A program made the translations under genes and the position numbers. Below are positions 26,582 to 34,356 of a DNA stretch of 64,000 bases, piece by piece. The stretch comes from Rhizobium metallidurans (GTDB taxonomy: Bacteria > Pseudomonadota > Alphaproteobacteria > Rhizobiales > Rhizobiaceae). The stretch lies in contig NZ_JACIDW010000014.1 of NCBI RefSeq assembly GCF_014196505.1, positions 1 to 64,000 on the forward strand. The letters are read 5' to 3'. Each line of letters begins with the position of its first letter. The stretch's first letter is position 1. Below the pieces are notes generated by a model. That model did not search any database. It was not told the origin of the DNA and saw only the letters and a list, made by a program, of their open reading frames with translations.

Positions 26582-27562
26582 ATGCTTCGCAAAATCGCAT
26601 TCATTGGAACTGGCGGAACAATCGCTTCGATTGGATCGGACCAGTTCGACTTGCTTGATTACAACGCGAGTGATCAACGGATCGATGCAAAATCATTGAT
26701 CGAACGCATCGGCATTGACGGCATTGTCGCCGATCTCGTCCCCATTGATTTTCGGCGGATCGACAGCACGGCGATCACGATGGACGACTGGGCGGACTTG
26801 GCGGATCTTTGCCATGATGTCGCCCGCGACGAGACCGTGGACGGGATCGTGATCGGCCACGGAACCGCGAGCCTCGAAGAGACAGCCTGGGCCCTCTCAC
26901 TGGTGCTTGATCTTCACATACCCGTTGTGATCACGGGTTCGATGCGGCCATTGACGGGCATATCAAGCGACGCGAATGCCAATCTGGCTGCCGCAATTCG
27001 CGTTGCCGCAAGCGGACGGTCCGATATCGGGGTGGTCGTGGTCGTCAATGACGAGATCCATTCACCAAGGCGGGTGACCAAAGGACACACGCTTCGTCTC
27101 AATGCGTTTCAATCTCCTTGGCATGGACCGATCGGATATGTCGACGGTCCGCACGTCCGCATGGGAGAATATTGCCAGCGGCTTCGAGGCGGGTTCGACC
27201 GTCAAGCCCTGCGAAGCCTTCCCAGAGTCGATATATCGTACAGCTACGTCGGATGCGACGGAGTGGCGATTGCCGCTTTCGTGGCGGCGGGGGCTAAAGG
27301 AATTGTTTCAGCCGGATTCGGACCGGGAATGGGTACGCCCTCGGAAATAGAACTACTCGCCGATGCCGTCAAAAGAGGGGTGGTCGTCATCCAGTCGGCC
27401 CGAACAGGGGCAGGGCTCGTTGTCGATGGAAAACACCATCAGTCGCTCGGCATCATAGCTGGCAATGACTTGAGCCCTCAGAAAGCCCGCATCCTGCTTG
27501 CGCTATGCCTTGCTCGTGGGGACACGTCTTCAGAAATCGCGGGGCTTTTTCACTCGCTCTGA
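26582..27562 (+). CDS. Type I/II L-asparaginase-family amidohydrolase with altered amino-binding residues
   Basis: This 326-residue protein starts at an ATG after GGAGGGGTGC. It has the nucleophile motif GTGGTIAS (Thr13), a second catalytic set HGTASLEET (Thr95) and Lys167 in RRVTKGHT, so the hydrolytic machinery is present. In E. coli AnsB the substrate amino group is held partly by Gln59 and Asp90; here the aligned residues are Thr63 and Ala96. That argues for a substrate other than free asparagine. It is divergent from the lyase-sox operon. Its 3' end overlaps the convergent lysR gene by 13 bases. Confidence 0.85.
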   Translation: MLRKIAFIGTGGTIASIGSDQFDLLDYNASDQRIDAKSLIERIGIDGIVADLVPIDFRRIDSTAITMDDWADLADLCHDVARDETVDGIVIGHGTASLEETAWALSLVLDLHIPVVITGSMRPLTGISSDANANLAAAIRVAASGRSDIGVVVVVNDEIHSPRRVTKGHTLRLNAFQSPWHGPIGYVDGPHVRMGEYCQRLRGGFDRQALRSLPRVDISYSYVGCDGVAIAAFVAAGAKGIVSAGFGPGMGTPSEIELLADAVKRGVVVIQSARTGAGLVVDGKHHQSLGIIAGNDLSPQKARILLALCLARGDTSSEIAGLFHSL

Positions 27563-28551
27563 TCGCTTTCCAGAGGTGGGGCGCGCCAGATCATCTCCTG
27601 CGCGGAAGCGGCCAGCCACGGAATGTGATTGACGATAAGCGGAAGTGTATGCCGTTCCAGCATTTCCCTTGCTGCGTCGGCAACGCGCGGCCCGAGAGTA
27701 TCGAACTCTCCCCGTCTCGTCACGAGGGTCAGCTCGCGTGAGAAACCCGGGCTTGGCAGGGGAAGTACAGAGACTGATGGGAGATGTATCGCGCCCTGAA
27801 GAAGGCAAAGCGGTGTCGTGATTGCAACGCCTACCCCGCCAGCAACCATCGCAAGAAGCGAATCCGATGAATCGAAGGAAAGGACCTGGGGGTGCTCTAT
27901 CCGAAGTCTCCGGAGATGACGTTCGACCTGAGCTCCCATATGTGAGCGTGCGCTGAAGCGAATAAGCGGGTGATCGAACAAAACGTCTCGCAACGGCAAC
28001 CCGCGAAGCGCATCCCCCCAAGCAACCGGCGCCACCAGAACGAAAGGCTCCCTGTACAGCGGGAACCGCATGAGTTCGTCGAGCTCGTCCATAGGGTCCG
28101 ACGTGATCGCGGCATCGATCTCGTGGCGCATCAGGGCGTCGGTATGCGATTGGGTCAAGCCGGAAAAGGCGGTGACCCGGAGTGCGACGGAACCCTCCAT
28201 GAGATGGCGGATCAGTACGGGGCCGGCGGCCGACGCGAACGTGTCCACCATGCCCAAGCGTAAATCCTGTCGCTCCGGTCGCAAGGCCGTCGCTCGAACT
28301 TCCTCGATCGCGCGCTCTGCCCGCAGTGAAATTTCGCGAATGTGCGCGACCAGAACACGACCCGCCTCCGTCGCCACAAGCGGCCTTCTGTCCCGATGCA
28401 CCAAGGTTACGTCGACCTGTGCCTCGGCCCGCTTCATTGCTTGGGACACCGCGGACTGCGTCATGCCAAGTTGAGAGGCGGCAGCGCTCATGCTTCCCTC
28501 TTCGATCACGACTGCGGCAATTTCGAGCGCGTGAAGATCTGGCAAGGGCAT
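27550..28551 (-). CDS. LysR family transcriptional regulator
   Basis: This 333-residue protein has an N-terminal winged helix (MSAAASQLGMTQSAVSQAMKR, residues about 20-40) and a LysR effector domain. It lies between the asparaginase-fold gene and the ABC-folD operon, divergent from the latter. It is the only regulator gene in the 15-32 kb island and probably activates it in response to the imported compound. A dyad 17-39 bases upstream of its start (28568-28590) suggests autoregulation. Confidence 0.92.
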   Translation of the reverse strand: MPLPDLHALEIAAVVIEEGSMSAAASQLGMTQSAVSQAMKRAEAQVDVTLVHRDRRPLVATEAGRVLVAHIREISLRAERAIEEVRATALRPERQDLRLGMVDTFASAAGPVLIRHLMEGSVALRVTAFSGLTQSHTDALMRHEIDAAITSDPMDELDELMRFPLYREPFVLVAPVAWGDALRGLPLRDVLFDHPLIRFSARSHMGAQVERHLRRLRIEHPQVLSFDSSDSLLAMVAGGVGVAITTPLCLLQGAIHLPSVSVLPLPSPGFSRELTLVTRRGEFDTLGPRVADAAREMLERHTLPLIVNHIPWLAASAQEMIWRAPPLESDQSE

Positions 28552-28567
28552 ATGTATTCGCCTGGCT

Positions 28568-28590
28568 TAATGGTTTCAGTAATTCCATTA
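28568..28590. promoter_or_regulatory. LysR-type operator upstream of lysR
   Basis: TAATGG (28568-28573)-11 bases-CCATTA (28585-28590) is a perfect inverted repeat with LysR-like spacing, starting 17 bases from the lysR ATG. It also lies upstream of the divergent ABC-folD operon. Confidence 0.55.
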
Positions 28591-28722
28591 CTACTATCGA
28601 ATATGCATTGATGCAACGCTTGATATTCGTGACATTTCACTCAGCGCAGTTCGTCAGCTCATACCATAATAACAAAAACGCTGGGGCGGATGCGCTTCAA
28701 CAACTTTTGACAGGGGAACGAC

Positions 28723-28827
28723 ATGAGCAATTTAACCAACCAACTGGCCGCGGGTTCTCACTCCGGGGCTTTCTACCAATTCGGCAGTCTAAACAAGCCG
28801 CATGCCCTGAACGATCACGCCATCTGA
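28723..28827 (+). CDS. Small ORF upstream of the ABC-folD operon, 34 residues, unknown
   Basis: An ATG at 28723 follows CAGGGGAACGAC, a good ribosome site, and opens 34 codons ending in TGA at 28825-28827. The peptide begins MSNLTNQLAAGSHSG and contains aromatic and polar residues but no membrane segment. It ends 58 bases before the first permease gene. I do not recognise it. It could be a leader peptide controlling the operon, a small functional protein, or chance. Confidence 0.4.
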   Translation: MSNLTNQLAAGSHSGAFYQFGSLNKPHALNDHAI

Positions 28828-28885
28828 TCCTTGGATTATAAATGGTCCGGCGCAAGCCATTCCAGACAAACCAGAGGATCCAAGC

Positions 28886-29644
28886 ATGATCACTCAAATT
28901 CAAACCTTCTTCCGAGAGCTCGCGGGATCCGGGATCAACCTGACGATCTTCTATGACGCCTTCGACTTCGATCGGTTCATCACCGGCCTGGGAAATACGC
29001 TGCTGCTCATCGCGGCCAGTACCTTCTTCTCGATCGTCATCGGCGCCGCTTGTGCTGCGATCTTGACGCTGAGCAAAGGACCCGCAGCTGCGCTCGTGCG
29101 GGGCTATGTCGCTCTTTTTCGCAATACGCCACTGATCGTCCAGATGTACTTCTTCTATTTCGCCATCGGCAGCATCATGCCGGTAGGGCGAAACGAGATC
29201 GGCCTGCCGCAGCCTCTCATCGGCAGCTTTGCCTGGGCGGTTATTGCTCTCTCGCTCTACTCCGGAGCGTTCAATACGGAAACTTTCCGTGCGGGAATCG
29301 GCGCCGTCCACAAGTCTTACGACGAGGCCGCTTATGCCCTCGGTTACGGGAGGCGCCAGGCATTTTTCGCGGTGACGGTTCCGCTGGCCCTACGCTTTTC
29401 CTTCGCGTCCTTGGCGAATAATCTGGTCGACCTCACCAAGGCAACCACGGTCGCCTACGCCGTCGGCGTGGCGGAGTTACTCTACGCCTCCAATCAGATC
29501 TGGTCTGACTCCCTGAACACGATCGAGATGATGAACGTGATGCTGGTCATCTACCTGGTGCTCACGGGAGCCGTCGTCTTCATCATCAATAGGGTCGAGG
29601 CGGCAATGCGCCTGCCTGGGTTCGGTCTCGGAGACGGAAAATGA
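28886..29644 (+). CDS. Amino acid ABC transporter permease (HisM family)
   Basis: This 252-residue permease has family markers GLGNTLLLIAASTFFSIVIG, ALFRNTPLIVQMYFFYFAIG and the EAA loop YDEAAYALGYGRRQAFFAV. The start follows AGAGGATCCAAGC. It overlaps the next permease by four bases. With the second permease and ATPase it forms an importer lacking its own binding-protein gene; the family 3 binding protein at 15.0 kb is the likely partner. Confidence 0.93.
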   Translation: MITQIQTFFRELAGSGINLTIFYDAFDFDRFITGLGNTLLLIAASTFFSIVIGAACAAILTLSKGPAAALVRGYVALFRNTPLIVQMYFFYFAIGSIMPVGRNEIGLPQPLIGSFAWAVIALSLYSGAFNTETFRAGIGAVHKSYDEAAYALGYGRRQAFFAVTVPLALRFSFASLANNLVDLTKATTVAYAVGVAELLYASNQIWSDSLNTIEMMNVMLVIYLVLTGAVVFIINRVEAAMRLPGFGLGDGK

Positions 29645-30327
29645 ACCAGACAAATCTTCTCGCAACGGTCGTTGAGTGGATGCCCTTTGTCTTGCAGGGC
29701 TTTCTCCTGAATATCCTTATGAGCGTGCTCGCAATCATGATCGGTACTGTGGTTGGGACCTTTCTCGGTTTCGGCCAGATCTCGCCGAGCGCGGTTGTTG
29801 GCGTGCCTTCCAAACTGGCGACGCAACTATTTCGGAACGCCCCCTGGCTGGTCCTGCTGTTCTACTGCATCTTCCTGATGCCATACCAAATTACCGTTTG
29901 GGGAGCTACGATCCAGCTGCCGAGCTGGCTTCGAGCAACGGTAGGCTTTTCCTTTCCCGTCGCGGCAAACTTCTCGGAGATCGTCCGCGGGTCGGTGAAT
30001 TCCATCCCTGGGGGCCAGTGGGAGGCGGCAGAGGCACTCGGATACAACCGTCGCACGACCCTCTTCAAGATCATCCTGCCGCAGTGCTTCAGCCGGATGC
30101 TACCGCCCTGGATGAACCTTTATGCGCTTCTGCTCACCGCGACGCCTCTCTCGATGATCGTTGGTGTGGAGGAAGCTCTGGGAAGAACCCAGGCCGCCGT
30201 CCAAGCTCAGGGCGACTCTAGCACGCTGATACCCATGTATCTCGCCCTACTCATTATGTTCTTCCTCTACACCTGGCCGATCAATCGACTTTCGTTGGTG
30301 CTCGAACGCCGCTTCCGCACGAAATGA
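29641..30327 (+). CDS. Amino acid ABC transporter permease (HisQ family)
   Basis: This 228-residue permease has LFRNAPWLVLLFYCIFLMP and the EAA loop WEAAEALGYNRRTTLFKIIL. It is translationally coupled to the first permease by an ATGA overlap. It ends nine bases before the ATPase start. Confidence 0.93.
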   Translation: MNQTNLLATVVEWMPFVLQGFLLNILMSVLAIMIGTVVGTFLGFGQISPSAVVGVPSKLATQLFRNAPWLVLLFYCIFLMPYQITVWGATIQLPSWLRATVGFSFPVAANFSEIVRGSVNSIPGGQWEAAEALGYNRRTTLFKIILPQCFSRMLPPWMNLYALLLTATPLSMIVGVEEALGRTQAAVQAQGDSSTLIPMYLALLIMFFLYTWPINRLSLVLERRFRTK

Positions 30328-30336
30328 GGTGCTGAC

Positions 30337-31086
30337 ATGACCATGAATTCAAACGCTAAACCGCTTATCTCGCTGCGCAATGTCCGTAAGTCGTTCGGCA
30401 CTTTTGAAGTCCTTCGGGGCATCGATATGGACATTCGCAAGGGCGAGGTGGTGGCTATAATCGGTCCTTCGGGATCGGGAAAATCCACTATCCTTCGCAC
30501 GATCAACGGCCTCACACCGATCAACGAAGGAACCATACGGGTCGGTGACATTTCCGTAAGCGATCCGAAGCTCGACCCGGTCAAGCTTCGTCATCGGGTG
30601 GGTATGGTATTCCAGCAGTATAATCTCTTCCCGCACAAGTCGGTGCTTGAGAACGTGGCCATGGCACCGATTCAGGTGCTGAAACAGCCCCGCAAGCAGG
30701 TTGAGGAACGGGCGCGCAAGCTGCTTGCGGACATGCGTCTTCCGGACAAGGCTTCCTCCTATCCTGGCGAGTTGTCTGGCGGCCAGCAGCAGCGCGTGGC
30801 TATCGCGCGAGCGCTATGCATGGAGCCGGAAGTGATCCTCTTCGACGAAGTCACCGCGGCGCTCGATCCTGAAATGGTCAAAGAGGTCCTGTCCGCCGTT
30901 CGAAAGGTTGCGGAAGACGGCATGACATGCATCCTGGTGACACATGAAATGGGTTTTGCCCGCGAAGCCGCCGACCACGTATACTTCACGGACAAGGGCG
31001 TCATCGTCGAACACGCGCCGCCCGCGGATTTCTTCACGAAGGCAAGCGATCATCGTACCCAAGAATTTCTTTCCAAGGTGCTCTGA
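30337..31086 (+). CDS. Amino acid ABC transporter ATP-binding protein
   Basis: This 249-residue GlnQ/HisP-type ATPase has Walker A GPSGSGKST, signature LSGGQQQR, Walker B VILFDEVTAALD and switch CILVTHEMGFARE. It follows the two permeases and ends three bases before folD, so transport and one-carbon metabolism are on one transcript. All catalytic motifs are intact. Confidence 0.95.
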   Translation: MTMNSNAKPLISLRNVRKSFGTFEVLRGIDMDIRKGEVVAIIGPSGSGKSTILRTINGLTPINEGTIRVGDISVSDPKLDPVKLRHRVGMVFQQYNLFPHKSVLENVAMAPIQVLKQPRKQVEERARKLLADMRLPDKASSYPGELSGGQQQRVAIARALCMEPEVILFDEVTAALDPEMVKEVLSAVRKVAEDGMTCILVTHEMGFAREAADHVYFTDKGVIVEHAPPADFFTKASDHRTQEFLSKVL

Positions 31087-31089
31087 TCC

Positions 31090-32025
31090 ATGACCGTTTT
31101 GATCGACGGAAAGGCCTTTGCCAAAAGGCTTCGCGATTTCATCAGCCTACAGGTCGCCGACATCAAATCCTCACTGGGAGTCGTTCCGGGTCTTGCAACG
31201 ATCCTGGTGGGAGAAGATCCAGCCTCCGAAGTTTACGTTCGCAATAAGTCCAAGCAGACGATCGAAACGGGCATGGCTTCCTTCAAGCATACGCTTGGTT
31301 CCGCGACCTCCGAGGCGGAAGTGTTGAAGTTGATCGCGCAACTGAACGCCGACGATAGAGTTCATGGGATTCTCGTGCAGTTGCCCCTTCCTCGACATAT
31401 CAACGCCGAGAAGGTGATCAACGCGATCGAGCCCGCAAAGGACGTCGATGGGTTCCACGTGTCCAACGTCGGAATGCTTGGTACAGGGCAGAAGGCGATG
31501 TTGCCCTGCACACCTCTTGGATGCATCATGATGCTCCGGGACCATTTCGGTTCGCTCAGCGGCAAGAACGCTCTGGTTGTGGGGCGCTCCAACATCGTTG
31601 GCAAGCCGATGGCGCAGCTGCTTCTGGCTGACGATTGCACCGTTACAATGGCGCACCGATACACCGAAGATCTTGAAGGCCATTGCCGTCGTGCGGACAT
31701 CCTTGTGATGGCGGTCGGCAGACCTGAAATGATACCCGGCGATTGGATCAAACCAGGAGCAACGGTTATCGACGTTGGCATCAACCGGGTCGAGCGCGAC
31801 GGCACGACCAAGCTGGTTGGGGACGTGGACTTCAAATCAGCCTCGTTGGTAGCCGGCGCGATCACTCCGGTGCCAGGCGGGGTCGGGCCGATGACGATAG
31901 CCTGCCTTCTCTTCAATACGCTGACAGCCTTCTGCCGTGCGAAAAGCATCCCCGAACCCGAAGAGATCGGCTTTTCGCTTGCGGAAGGCGTCGGGATTAT
32001 TCGTGAGTTCAAGCAGGCAAGCTGA
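31090..32025 (+). CDS. folD: Bifunctional methylene-THF dehydrogenase/methenyl-THF cyclohydrolase FolD
   Basis: This 311-residue enzyme has the FolD motifs: catalytic Lys region YVRNKSKQTIETG, VQLPLPRHIN, the cofactor loop VVGRSNIVGKPMAQLLL, and the C-terminal PVPGGVGPMTIA. It converts 5,10-methylene-THF to 10-formyl-THF. Together with sox (source of methylene-THF) and PurU (release of formate) it completes disposal of an N-methyl group. Its place in a transporter operon suggests it is an island-specific copy additional to the housekeeping one; that is inference. Confidence 0.95.
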   Translation: MTVLIDGKAFAKRLRDFISLQVADIKSSLGVVPGLATILVGEDPASEVYVRNKSKQTIETGMASFKHTLGSATSEAEVLKLIAQLNADDRVHGILVQLPLPRHINAEKVINAIEPAKDVDGFHVSNVGMLGTGQKAMLPCTPLGCIMMLRDHFGSLSGKNALVVGRSNIVGKPMAQLLLADDCTVTMAHRYTEDLEGHCRRADILVMAVGRPEMIPGDWIKPGATVIDVGINRVERDGTTKLVGDVDFKSASLVAGAITPVPGGVGPMTIACLLFNTLTAFCRAKSIPEPEEIGFSLAEGVGIIREFKQAS

Positions 32026-32250
32026 GGAAACGTCACAGGCTTTTCCCCGCGTGACATTGGACGCGCCATCTCGCCCGGCCACCATCAAGCGGCAGGTGTA
32101 TGGACGCGGGAAGTTGGATCTGCCCGAGGCACGCATTGTCGGAGCGCCTTGATGTCATCGAGATTGCGGCAAACCCAATATTGAACGCCGATACGCTCTC
32201 AACATTCCGCGCCGGTTGACGGTTCACGAGGGTCCGAAAAACTCTGTTGC

Positions 32251-32275
32251 TTTTAAATAGGACTCCTATATAAAA
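32251..32275 (+). promoter_or_regulatory. MarR-type operator overlapping the promoter of the MarR gene
   Basis: TTTTA-A-ATAGGA-C-TCCTAT-A-TAAAA is a 25-base palindrome with a single A/A mismatch pair. It covers a possible -10 (TATAAA, 32269-32274) and ends five bases before the ATG, so binding here would block transcription. A transcript starting about seven bases after that -10 would be nearly leaderless. Confidence 0.65.
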
Positions 32276-32280
32276 GACAC

Positions 32281-32961
32281 ATGGAAACGCCCAAGAACCC
32301 ACATTCGCTCAATTACCGCATTCGCGAGGGCCTTTCACGCATCGCCATGGTGATGCGGGTCGATGACTGGAATATCGCGAAGGCGGCCGGCCTCAATCCC
32401 ACCCAGGTTGCGATTCTTTCCTTGCTGGCGGCCCGGGAGGCAACCGGCCTTACGGTCAAGGAGATCGCGTCGCATCTCGGAGTTTCGCAGCCCACGGCGA
32501 CTGACTCGATCAACGTACTCGAGCGCAAAGGCTACCTGAGGAAAGCCCCCGATCCCAAAGACGGGCGGGCAGTTTGCATCACCCTGACCTCGCAAGGTTC
32601 CGACGTTCTTGCGACAGACGAAGCCGACGATGGTCTCGCCGCGGCGGCCGTAGACGCGCTTGATGCCCGCGAACAGGAGGATCTGCTCATTTCCCTGATC
32701 AAAATGATCAGGCATTTGCAGGTCCGCGACTCCATCCCCGTCCAGCGCATGTGCGTGACCTGCCGCTTTTTCTCCCCTTATGCGCATCCCGACAGCCGAC
32801 GACCGCATCACTGTCATTTCGTGGATGCGCCGTTTGGTCAGCCCGAGATCCGCGTCGATTGCCGCGATCATCGTGAAGCCGATCTCGTGACCCGGGCAGC
32901 CGCCTGGGCTGCCTTTGAAAAGGCATCACCGGCACCAGGGCCAGGAAACCGTGAGGAATAG
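32281..32961 (+). CDS. MarR family regulator with a Cys/His-rich C-terminal tail
   Basis: This 226-residue protein has a winged helix (LTVKEIASHLGVSQPTATDSI, residues about 57-77, with wing DPKDGRAVCITLT). MarR proteins are usually 140-160 residues; here about 70 extra residues carry Cys158, Cys161, His169, His176-177, Cys178, His179, Cys194 and His197. This looks like a metal-binding or redox-sensing module. No ribosome site precedes the ATG, consistent with a leaderless message. Its neighbours are redox-type genes on the same strand, so it probably senses thiol-reactive or oxidative compounds. Confidence 0.85.
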   Translation: METPKNPHSLNYRIREGLSRIAMVMRVDDWNIAKAAGLNPTQVAILSLLAAREATGLTVKEIASHLGVSQPTATDSINVLERKGYLRKAPDPKDGRAVCITLTSQGSDVLATDEADDGLAAAAVDALDAREQEDLLISLIKMIRHLQVRDSIPVQRMCVTCRFFSPYAHPDSRRPHHCHFVDAPFGQPEIRVDCRDHREADLVTRAAAWAAFEKASPAPGPGNREE

Positions 32962-33168
32962 CCATCGTGCCGCGTATTGAAGTCTGATCCACCGATCGGC
33001 CCGGGCGCCGGGCCATGAACCGAATTCAACATCTTCAAGGTCGTTCTCGCCAAGCTCAAAACCAAAGAGAAAATTGAGCTCTGTCAGGCGATCCTTGTTG
33101 CGCCGGTCCGCCGACTGCAATCGACGAACCGGCTTATTCTCCCCTCCAGGCTAACAGAGAGAAAGAAC

Positions 33169-33717
33169 ATGAGCAGAATTACTCTTATTGACCCCGTAAA
33201 CGCAACAAGCATGGTCGGCGAACACCTCGCGCAGATCAACGACGCCTTCGGCGTTGTTCCCAACATGTTCAAGGCAGTCGCGAACTCGCCGGCCGCTCTC
33301 GCCAGCATGTGGGGATCCTTCGGGGCGCTCGGCGGAGGCAAGCTTGGCGCCAAGCTTGGCGAGCAGATCGCCGTGGCGATCGCCGACCGCAATAACTGCA
33401 ATTATTGCCTCGCTGCGCACACGGCTTTGGGTCGCAAGGCAGGCGCGACGGCCGAGGATATGACCGAGGCACAAGCGGGGCGATCGAGTGATCCGAAGAC
33501 CGCGGCAGTGCTCCGGTTTGCGCTCAAGGTCGTGGAGGACCGTGGCGACCTTGCGACCACCGATGTCGATGCACTGCGCAATGCCGGCCTGGACGACGAG
33601 GAAATCGTTGAAGTGATCGCCCAGGTCGCCCTCAACCTGTTCACCAACTACATCAACGTGGCACTCGATGTTCCGGTCGACTTTCCGGGCGTGAAGCTGA
33701 CGCGCGTCGCACGCTAA
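33169..33717 (+). CDS. Carboxymuconolactone decarboxylase/AhpD-like protein
   Basis: This 182-residue all-helical protein has the AhpD-type redox motif CNYCLAAHT (Cys77, Cys80, His84). Such proteins act as thiol peroxidases or reductases, or protect against electrophiles. It starts after AGAGAGAAAGAAC. It follows the MarR gene by about 200 bases and precedes a CPGC redoxin, supporting a redox role over a catabolic one. Confidence 0.9.
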   Translation: MSRITLIDPVNATSMVGEHLAQINDAFGVVPNMFKAVANSPAALASMWGSFGALGGGKLGAKLGEQIAVAIADRNNCNYCLAAHTALGRKAGATAEDMTEAQAGRSSDPKTAAVLRFALKVVEDRGDLATTDVDALRNAGLDDEEIVEVIAQVALNLFTNYINVALDVPVDFPGVKLTRVAR

Positions 33718-33779
33718 ACACTCACCGTCGGGTGGACCGTCGTCCGGTCCGCCCGACGTTCGTCGAAAAGGATCAGAAA

Positions 33780-34355
33780 ATGTCAACCGCTACCCATCGG
33801 CTCGCGCCGGAGCTCGCCGTCAGCGAATGGTTCAACGTCTCCAAACCGCTTACGCTTGCAGCGCTACGCGGCCGGCCGATCTTCCTGCACACCTTTCAGC
33901 TCCTGTGCCCCGGCTGCGTCACCGACGCAATCCCGCAGGTCAAACGCATCGAGCGTCTGTTTGGTCAAACCGACCTGACGGTCATCGGCCTCCATACCGT
34001 CTTCGAACATCACGCCGCCATGTCGCCAACGACGCTCAAAGCCTTCCTGCATGAATATCGATTGACCTCGCCGGTCGGCGTCGATGTTGCCGAAGACGGC
34101 GACGACGTGCCGCTGACCATGCGTCGCTACGGGTTTCGTGGAACGCCATCCTCGGTGCTCATCGGACGAGACGGCACGATCCTCCACCAGGCTTTCGGTG
34201 TCGAGGAGGACCTGGCGGTCGGTTTTCGCATTGCCATGGCGCTTGCAGCACAAGTTCCTGATGAGCTTGTGGCCTCTCCAGATCGGGCGGAGCAGGACTG
34301 CGGCAGCGGGCGCTGCGTGATGACGCCGATAACAATGGAAGGCGCGCGAGGTTGA
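33780..34355 (+). CDS. Redoxin-domain (peroxiredoxin-like/TlpA-like) protein
   Basis: This 191-residue thioredoxin-fold protein has a CPGC active site (Cys43, Cys46) and a cis-Pro segment FRGTPSSVLIGRDG. A further Cys pair sits near the C-terminus (CGSGRC). No signal peptide is visible, so it should be cytoplasmic. I chose the ATG at 33780 because upstream codons fall in the intergenic run. It follows the AhpD-like gene by 62 bases and is followed one base later by the amidotransferase gene. It probably reduces peroxides or disulphides with the AhpD-like partner. Confidence 0.85.
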   Translation: MSTATHRLAPELAVSEWFNVSKPLTLAALRGRPIFLHTFQLLCPGCVTDAIPQVKRIERLFGQTDLTVIGLHTVFEHHAAMSPTTLKAFLHEYRLTSPVGVDVAEDGDDVPLTMRRYGFRGTPSSVLIGRDGTILHQAFGVEEDLAVGFRIAMALAAQVPDELVASPDRAEQDCGSGRCVMTPITMEGARG

Positions 34356-34356
34356 C

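Noticed and set aside
28552..28885. Glycine or THF riboswitch before the ABC-folD operon
   Set aside because: I looked because of the one-carbon context; no conserved riboswitch core or paired stems of these classes could be found. A covariance-model search would settle it.
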